From assembly GCA_013816695.1 (NCBI GenBank), contig JACDDZ010000050.1:1-9875 (forward strand): a DNA stretch of 9,875 bases. Direction: 5' to 3'. This DNA is from Gemmatimonadaceae bacterium. Its GTDB lineage: Bacteria > Gemmatimonadota > Gemmatimonadetes > Gemmatimonadales > Gemmatimonadaceae. The notes below the pieces were generated by a model. That model saw nothing but the letters and a program-made list of their open reading frames with translations, ran no database searches and was not told where the DNA came from. The translations under genes were made by a program, and so were the position numbers. How positions within the stretch are numbered: the stretch's first letter is position 1; the number at the start of each line of letters is the position of its first letter. Positions 5,460-9,875 of this stretch are shown here, one piece after another.

Positions 5460-7700
5460 ATGATACAAAGAATCGAAAAAGACTTTGCCGGACGGAAACT
5501 CATCATTGAGACCGGACGCATGGCAAAGCAGGCGGCAGGGTCCGCCCTCGTACAGTTCGGCGACACGATGGTCCTCGCAGCTGTCACGGTCAGCGACAAC
5601 GAATCGACGCTCCCGTTCTTCCCCCTCCTCGTCGAATACAAGGACAAAGCCTACGCAGCCGGTAAAATCCCCGGTGGCTTCATCAAGCGTGAAGGGCGTC
5701 CGGCCGACTCGGAAATCCTCAAGTGCCGCATCATCGATCGCACTATCCGCCCGCTCTTCCCGGAAGGGTTCAAGAACGAAGTCCAGGTCTTCGTCTATGT
5801 ACTCTCGGCGGACCAGGAAAATGACGCGGACATGCTCGGCATGCTCGCAGTCTCGTACGCGCTCAACTCGTCCAAGATTCCGTTCGAAGGTCCCATCGCC
5901 GGCGTCCGCGTCGGACGGGTCCAGGACAACTGGATCCTGAACCCGACGTTCGAACAGCTCGGTTATTCCGAGATGGATATAGTAGTGGCCGGCTCCAATG
6001 ACTTCATCATCATGGTCGAAGGCGGAGCCGCTGAAGTCTCCGAAGCAGACTTGCTCGAAGCGATCACAATCGGGCAGGGCGGTATCAAGGAACTGGTCGC
6101 AATCCAGGAAGAGCTGCTCAAGAAGAGTGGCCGAACGGAGAAGATGTCCTGGTCACCCGCGAAGCCACCCGAGGGCCTCGAAGGCCGCGTGAAGGCGCTC
6201 GCAACGGGCCGCATCGTCGAAGCGATCAATCAGAAGGACAAGCACACCCGCATCGAAGCTGTCGAGAAGGTAAAGAAGGAAGTCGCCAAGGAACTGCTGG
6301 CCGAGTTCCCGGACAACCCGAAAGACATCTCCGCCCTCGTCGGCGACCAGGAATATCACTCGCTCCGCGCCCAGGTTCTCGACAGCGGTTTCCGCGTTGA
6401 TGGACGGAAAGCCACCGAAGTGCGTGACATCAGCATTGACACTTCCGTTCTGCCACGCGGTCACGGCTCCGCTCTCTTCACACGCGGACAGACTCAGGCG
6501 TTGGTAGCAATCACGCTGGGTACTGCGAACGATGTGCAGCGCCTCGACTCGATCGACGAGCCCGGCGAAACGACGAAGTCGTTCATGCTCCACTACAACT
6601 TCCCGCCATTCTCCACAGGCGAAGTTCGCCCGATGCGCGGCACCAGCCGTCGCGAGATTGGTCACGGAAATCTTGCAGAGCGCGCAGTCCAGGCCGTTCT
6701 GCCTGCATTCGAAGACTTTCCGTACACAATTCGCATCGTGTCCGAGATTCTCGAGTCCAATGGATCGTCTTCCATGGCCTCGATCTGCGGCGCGTCGCTC
6801 GGTCTCTTTGACGCAGGTGTCCCGATCCGCTCCGCAGTCGCAGGCGTCGCGATGGGTCTCATCAAGGAAGGCGATAAGTACGTGATCCTCACCGACATCC
6901 TCGGCACGGAGGACCACTTAGGTGATATGGATTTCAAGGTTGCAGGTACCGAGAATGGAATTACTTCCATTCAGATGGACATCAAGATCAAGGGCCTGAG
7001 CCTGGCTCTAATGAAGGAAGCGATGGCGCAGGCAAAGGAAGGACGCATGCACATCCTTGGCGAAATGCACAAGGCACTGCCGGCCAAGCGCGATGATCTG
7101 TCCGCATACGCTCCGCGCATCGTCACGATGCACATCAGCCCCGAGAAGATCGGCGACCTGATCGGACCGAAGGGCAAGACCATCCGCGGAATCCAGGACG
7201 AGACAGGCGCCGAGATCAGCGTCGATGATTCAGGACTCGTCACGATTGCAGCAGTTGGTGGAGAAGCGATGGAGCGTGCACGTCAGATGATTCAGTCGCT
7301 GACCGCCGAGCCAATTATTGGCGATACGTATGAGGGAACCGTAAAGAGCACGACAGCATTCGGCGCGTTTGTCGAGATCATGCCGGGCACTGAAGGCCTC
7401 GTACACATCTCCGAACTCAAGCATGGCCGCACCGAGAAGACAGAAGACGTCGTCAAGAAGGGAGACCGCGTAAAGGTCAAGCTTCTCGAGCGCGATGAGC
7501 GTGGACGTCTGCGTCTGTCGATGAAGGCGCTTGTTGAAATGACACCGGAAGAGGCAGCAGAACGTTCGAGCCGTCCGCCGCGTGAGTCGAGCGATGGATC
7601 TGAGGGTGGAGAAGGCAGCGAAGGTGGGGAAGCAGGTGGCGAGAGAACCCGCCGTCCGCCCCGTCCGCGCAGCGGTAGCCGCAGTGGCGGAAGGTCGTAG
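5460..7700 (+). CDS. pnp: Polynucleotide phosphorylase (3'-5' exoribonuclease)
   Basis: A 746-residue PNPase, which degrades RNA phosphorolytically from the 3' end to nucleoside diphosphates and works in mRNA turnover as a trimer. Domain order is complete: first RNase PH core (about 5-145), helical linker domain (about 150-290), second RNase PH core (about 310-545), KH domain (about 552-612, GxxG loop GPKG 569-572), and S1 domain (about 619-690, AFGAFVEI then GLVHISEL). Catalytic and phosphate-binding residues are present: R397/R398 in GTSRREIGHG, SNGSSSMAS at 433-441, and D485 and D491 in EDHLGDMDF. After the S1 domain comes a roughly 45-residue low-complexity tail, acidic Gly/Ser/Glu then Arg/Pro/Ser/Gly. 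ATG 5460 is preceded by AAAGGA at 5452-5457 and gives the expected N-terminus. Confidence 0.97.
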   Translation: MIQRIEKDFAGRKLIIETGRMAKQAAGSALVQFGDTMVLAAVTVSDNESTLPFFPLLVEYKDKAYAAGKIPGGFIKREGRPADSEILKCRIIDRTIRPLFPEGFKNEVQVFVYVLSADQENDADMLGMLAVSYALNSSKIPFEGPIAGVRVGRVQDNWILNPTFEQLGYSEMDIVVAGSNDFIIMVEGGAAEVSEADLLEAITIGQGGIKELVAIQEELLKKSGRTEKMSWSPAKPPEGLEGRVKALATGRIVEAINQKDKHTRIEAVEKVKKEVAKELLAEFPDNPKDISALVGDQEYHSLRAQVLDSGFRVDGRKATEVRDISIDTSVLPRGHGSALFTRGQTQALVAITLGTANDVQRLDSIDEPGETTKSFMLHYNFPPFSTGEVRPMRGTSRREIGHGNLAERAVQAVLPAFEDFPYTIRIVSEILESNGSSSMASICGASLGLFDAGVPIRSAVAGVAMGLIKEGDKYVILTDILGTEDHLGDMDFKVAGTENGITSIQMDIKIKGLSLALMKEAMAQAKEGRMHILGEMHKALPAKRDDLSAYAPRIVTMHISPEKIGDLIGPKGKTIRGIQDETGAEISVDDSGLVTIAAVGGEAMERARQMIQSLTAEPIIGDTYEGTVKSTTAFGAFVEIMPGTEGLVHISELKHGRTEKTEDVVKKGDRVKVKLLERDERGRLRLSMKALVEMTPEEAAERSSRPPRESSDGSEGGEGSEGGEAGGERTRRPPRPRSGSRSGGRS

Positions 7701-7706
7701 CCTGGA

Positions 7707-8978
7707 GTGACCGCGGTTAACGCGGGTGAAGATGTAGCACTCAGACGCAGCGTTCTTTCTAATGGACTGACCGTACTCTCGGAGCATATGCCGGGAGTAC
7801 GGTCAGTTGCGTTGGGTGCATGGATTCGCTCTGCATCCATACATGAAACAAGAGAGAAGATGGGCGTCTCACATCTTCTCGAACATATGGTCTTCAAGGG
7901 AACGCCCACGCGAAGTGCCAAGGACCTGGCGATGGCGCTCGAGTCCGTTGGCGGATCGCTGGACGCATACACTGCGCGCGAGCACACATCGTATCAGGCA
8001 CGCGTGCTCGATGAGCACATGGAGCTTGCTGCGGAAGTTCTCAACGATCTCGTATTCCGTCCGCTGCTTCGCGCAAAGGACCTCAAGCCGGAAAGAAAAG
8101 TTGTGCTCGAGGAGATCAATACGGTGGACGATACGCCGGATGATCTCGTGTTCGAGCTGCACAATGCACAGATGTGGGGAGATCATCCTTACGGGTATTC
8201 GATTCTCGGAACGCGCGAGTCGGTTGCGGCTTTGACCGAGACGGATCTGCGCGACCTTCACGACCGTGCGTATCATCCGGAAAATGTTGTTGTCGTCGCG
8301 ACGGGCAATGTTGAGCACGATGAATTCGTTGCAACCCTGGATCGCACAGGCTGGGGCGCGCTCAAGAATGGCGGGACGGTGCGTCCTGCATGTCCGGAGC
8401 CGGTTGCCCTGCCACCAATCTTTCAGCACGTGCCGCGCGAAGGCGCCCAGACGCACATTGTGTTTGGCGGTCCTGCGCTTCCGCATTCGGACGAACGTCG
8501 CTACGCGATGTCGCTGATTGGAATGGCGATGGGCGGGGGAATGAGCTCGCGTCTTTTCCAGCGGATCCGGGAGGAGCTGGGACTGGCATACTCTGTTTAT
8601 TCATTCCAGTCATTTCACGCCGAGACTGGGACGCATGGGGTGTACGTCGGGACGGCTCCGGAGACTGCGGCCGCAGCCGCTCAGGCCATTCGCGAGGAGC
8701 TCTCTTTACTCGCGGAAAAATCGCTGACTGAGGCGGAGCTGGTGGCTGGAAAAAACCAGTTGAAGGGGCAGATTACATTGGCTCTGGAGTCGGTGACTTC
8801 GCGGATGTACCGGGCGGCTGGAGTTGAGCTTTACGACGAGGAGTTTCGGAGTCTTGATGAGGTGCTTCGACTCATTGAGGGGATAGATTCAGGTACGGTC
8901 GCAGAGTTGTGCGCGGAGTACTTTGATCCGGCTAAGCAGACTGTTTTGAGTCTGGGGCCTAGGTCGGCGCAGGAGTAA
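7707..8978 (+). CDS. M16-family zinc peptidase (processing-peptidase/YmxG-like)
   Basis: A 423-residue single-chain M16 peptidase of the size of bacterial YmxG/MlpA-type proteins and of mitochondrial processing peptidase subunits. The inverted zinc motif HLLEH is at residues 56-60 and the third ligand lies in VVLEEINTVDDTPDD (E135/E136). The second half keeps the substrate-binding SRLFQRIREELGLAYSVYS block (281-299). It should be a metal-dependent endopeptidase acting on short unstructured substrates. No signal peptide or membrane segment is seen, so it is probably cytoplasmic. The start is the GTG at 7707, the first possible start after the pnp stop six bases upstream. GGAAGG at 7689-7694, inside pnp, is the likely ribosome-binding site. 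Linkage of such peptidases to rpsO-pnp is widespread, as in Bacillus. The physiological substrate is unknown. Confidence 0.92.
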   Translation: MTAVNAGEDVALRRSVLSNGLTVLSEHMPGVRSVALGAWIRSASIHETREKMGVSHLLEHMVFKGTPTRSAKDLAMALESVGGSLDAYTAREHTSYQARVLDEHMELAAEVLNDLVFRPLLRAKDLKPERKVVLEEINTVDDTPDDLVFELHNAQMWGDHPYGYSILGTRESVAALTETDLRDLHDRAYHPENVVVVATGNVEHDEFVATLDRTGWGALKNGGTVRPACPEPVALPPIFQHVPREGAQTHIVFGGPALPHSDERRYAMSLIGMAMGGGMSSRLFQRIREELGLAYSVYSFQSFHAETGTHGVYVGTAPETAAAAAQAIREELSLLAEKSLTEAELVAGKNQLKGQITLALESVTSRMYRAAGVELYDEEFRSLDEVLRLIEGIDSGTVAELCAEYFDPAKQTVLSLGPRSAQE

Positions 8979-8987
8979 TTGAAACGA

Positions 8988-9079
8988 CAACGTACAGCTG
9001 CTAGCTACAAGCTGACGCTACTAGCTAATAGCTAGCTAACAGCTAATAGCGTCAGCTAATAGCTAGTAGCTGTATGTTG
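8988..9079. repeat. 92-nt near-perfect inverted repeat made of AGCTAATAGC-like units
   Basis: The segment folds on itself about a centre at 9033/9034. Outer arms CAACGTACAGCT (8988-8999) and AGCTGTATGTTG (9068-9079) pair, followed by CTAGCTA with TAGCTAG, AGCTGACGCTA with TAGCGTCAGCT, and AGCT/AGCT up to a central GCTAGC. I count 41 of 46 pairs, two of them G-T; the mismatches are at 9008, 9009, 9021, 9027 and 9028 with their partners. AGCTAATAGC occurs three times (9023, 9041, 9054). The piece is full of TAA and TAG in several frames and fills most of the gap between the M16 gene and ald. It may act as a terminator or mRNA-stabilising hairpin, or be a copy of a dispersed palindromic repeat. 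No canonical T-run follows immediately, although ATTTTG comes two bases later. Confidence 0.75.
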
Positions 9080-9083
9080 CATT

Positions 9084-9112
9084 TTGACAAAACTTTAACA
9101 GATAACAAATCC
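9084..9112 (+). promoter_or_regulatory. Weak candidate promoter ahead of ald
   Basis: TTGACA at 9084-9089 is a perfect -35 hexamer match just past the large hairpin, but there is no good -10 at the usual spacing; the nearest AT-rich stretch is GATAACAAAT at 9101-9110. The bases before the ATG at 9113 contain no Shine-Dalgarno sequence. The hexamer may be chance, or a start site close to the ATG may give a leaderless or nearly leaderless message. Confidence 0.2.
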
Positions 9113-9875
9113 ATGAAGATCGGTGTACCTAAAGAAATAAAAACCAACGAAAACAGAGTCGCCCTCGTCCCAGGAGGAGCAGAAGCCCTGGTTGCAGCGG
9201 GCCACTCAGTGATGATAGAAAAGGGAGCCGGCGAAGGCTCCGGCTTCTCTGACGAGATGTACCTCGCAGCGGGCGCCACGCTCGGCAAGGATGCCGATAC
9301 TACGTGGGGCGGGGCTGACATGATCATGAAGGTGAAGGAGCCGATCGCTCCCGAGTGGCCGCGCATGAAGAAGGGCCAGCTCATTTTCACCTATTTCCAT
9401 TTTGCGGCCGACCAGACGCTGACCAAGGCGCACATGGATTCGGGAGCTGTCTGCGTCGCATACGAGACCGTTGAGCTGCCGTCCCGCGAGCTGCCGCTCC
9501 TTACCCCGATGTCCGAAGTCGCAGGCCGGATGGCGGTTCAGGAAGGTGCCAAGTACCTCGAAAAGTTGTATGGCGGGCGTGGCGTACTGCTGGGTGGCGT
9601 CCCGGGTGTTCCCCCGGCCAAGGTCGTGGTCCTGGGTGGTGGAATCGTGGGCATCAATGCAGCCAAGATGGCGGCCGGAATGGGCGCCCATGTCACAATT
9701 CTGGACCTGTCCCTGGAGCGACTCCGGTACCTGTCGGATGTGATGCCTGCCAACGTCTTTTTGCTCTATTCCAACCGCCACAACATCCTCGAGCAGATCA
9801 AGAGCGCCGACCTGGTTGTCGGAGCGGTCCTGATTCCGGGCGCTGTCGCCCCGAAACTGATAAGGCGGGAAGACC
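9113..9875 (+). CDS. ald: Alanine dehydrogenase (partial, runs off the window end)
   Basis: The first 254 residues of an NAD-dependent L-alanine dehydrogenase (full proteins are about 370). It interconverts alanine and pyruvate plus ammonia. ATG at 9113 gives the canonical N-terminus MKIGVPKEIKTNENRVALVP with substrate-binding R15. The catalytic pair is in place: K75 in MKVKEP and H96 in FTYFHFAAD. SEVAGRMAVQEGAKYLE (134-150) and the Rossmann GGGIVGINAAKMA (175-187) for NAD binding follow, with VGAVLIPGAVAPKLI near the cut. All residues visible are intact. No ribosome-binding site is evident, and a large hairpin separates it from the M16 gene, so it is probably transcribed on its own. Saccharopine-dehydrogenase or transhydrogenase-alpha relatives share the fold but fit less well. 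Confidence 0.95.
   Translation, partial: MKIGVPKEIKTNENRVALVPGGAEALVAAGHSVMIEKGAGEGSGFSDEMYLAAGATLGKDADTTWGGADMIMKVKEPIAPEWPRMKKGQLIFTYFHFAADQTLTKAHMDSGAVCVAYETVELPSRELPLLTPMSEVAGRMAVQEGAKYLEKLYGGRGVLLGGVPGVPPAKVVVLGGGIVGINAAKMAAGMGAHVTILDLSLERLRYLSDVMPANVFLLYSNRHNILEQIKSADLVVGAVLIPGAVAPKLIRRED

Noticed and set aside
6153..6917. Long minus-strand open frame (254 codons) opposite pnp.
   Set aside because: It is an antisense shadow of a fully conserved pnp, with no recognisable domain and no ribosome-binding site.
1..9875. CRISPR array, integrase, or replication origin.
   Set aside because: No regularly spaced direct repeats, no tyrosine or serine recombinase frame, and no origin-like cluster were seen.

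Overview
The window joins a conserved chromosomal housekeeping cluster (5108-9875, + strand) to an accessory island (1-4835) holding insertion-sequence debris and a two-gene ATPase/protease module. The core order is rpsO (ribosomal protein S15), pnp (polynucleotide phosphorylase), an M16 zinc peptidase, and ald (alanine dehydrogenase, cut by the window end). The style of the S15 and PNPase proteins and this gene order suggest a GC-rich, Gram-negative-type environmental bacterium. My best guess is Gemmatimonadota or a relative, but that is an impression from protein style and not a proven assignment. Lines counted by hand were about 65% GC in pnp and about 47% GC in the protease gene of the island, which fits horizontal acquisition of the island.

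Island, left to right. Positions 72-281 (-) encode the N-terminal part of an IS30-type transposase. It abuts an IS3-family orfA (308-607, -) that stops being IS3-like exactly after its A-rich frameshift site. This looks like an IS30-type element inserted in, or fused to, a decapitated IS3 element. The outer IS3 end, near 669, has cut into a + strand gene (reading frame to 1252) whose remainder resembles the C-terminal half of an HD-superfamily phosphohydrolase. Convergent to it on the minus strand is an operon of an AAA+ ATPase (3804-4835) followed with no gap by a subtilisin-like (S8) serine protease (3803-1335). Size, order, coupling and motifs match IetA/IetS, first known as a plasmid incompatibility/stability pair and later reported as a phage-defence system.

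The most notable feature is that ietS carries one in-frame TAG at 2340-2342. The same frame continues on both sides (822 residues if read through). The stop lies between the catalytic Asp/His/oxyanion-Asn part and the catalytic Ser part, so the normal product cannot be an active protease. Together with the decapitated HD gene and nested IS remnants, the island looks like a defence locus that is decaying or switched off.

In the core, rpsO and pnp are separated by a strong stem-loop terminator/attenuator, pnp and the M16 gene are 6 bp apart in the same frame, and the M16-ald gap contains a 92-nt near-perfect hairpin built of AGCTAATAGC-type units that may be a dispersed repeat or terminator.
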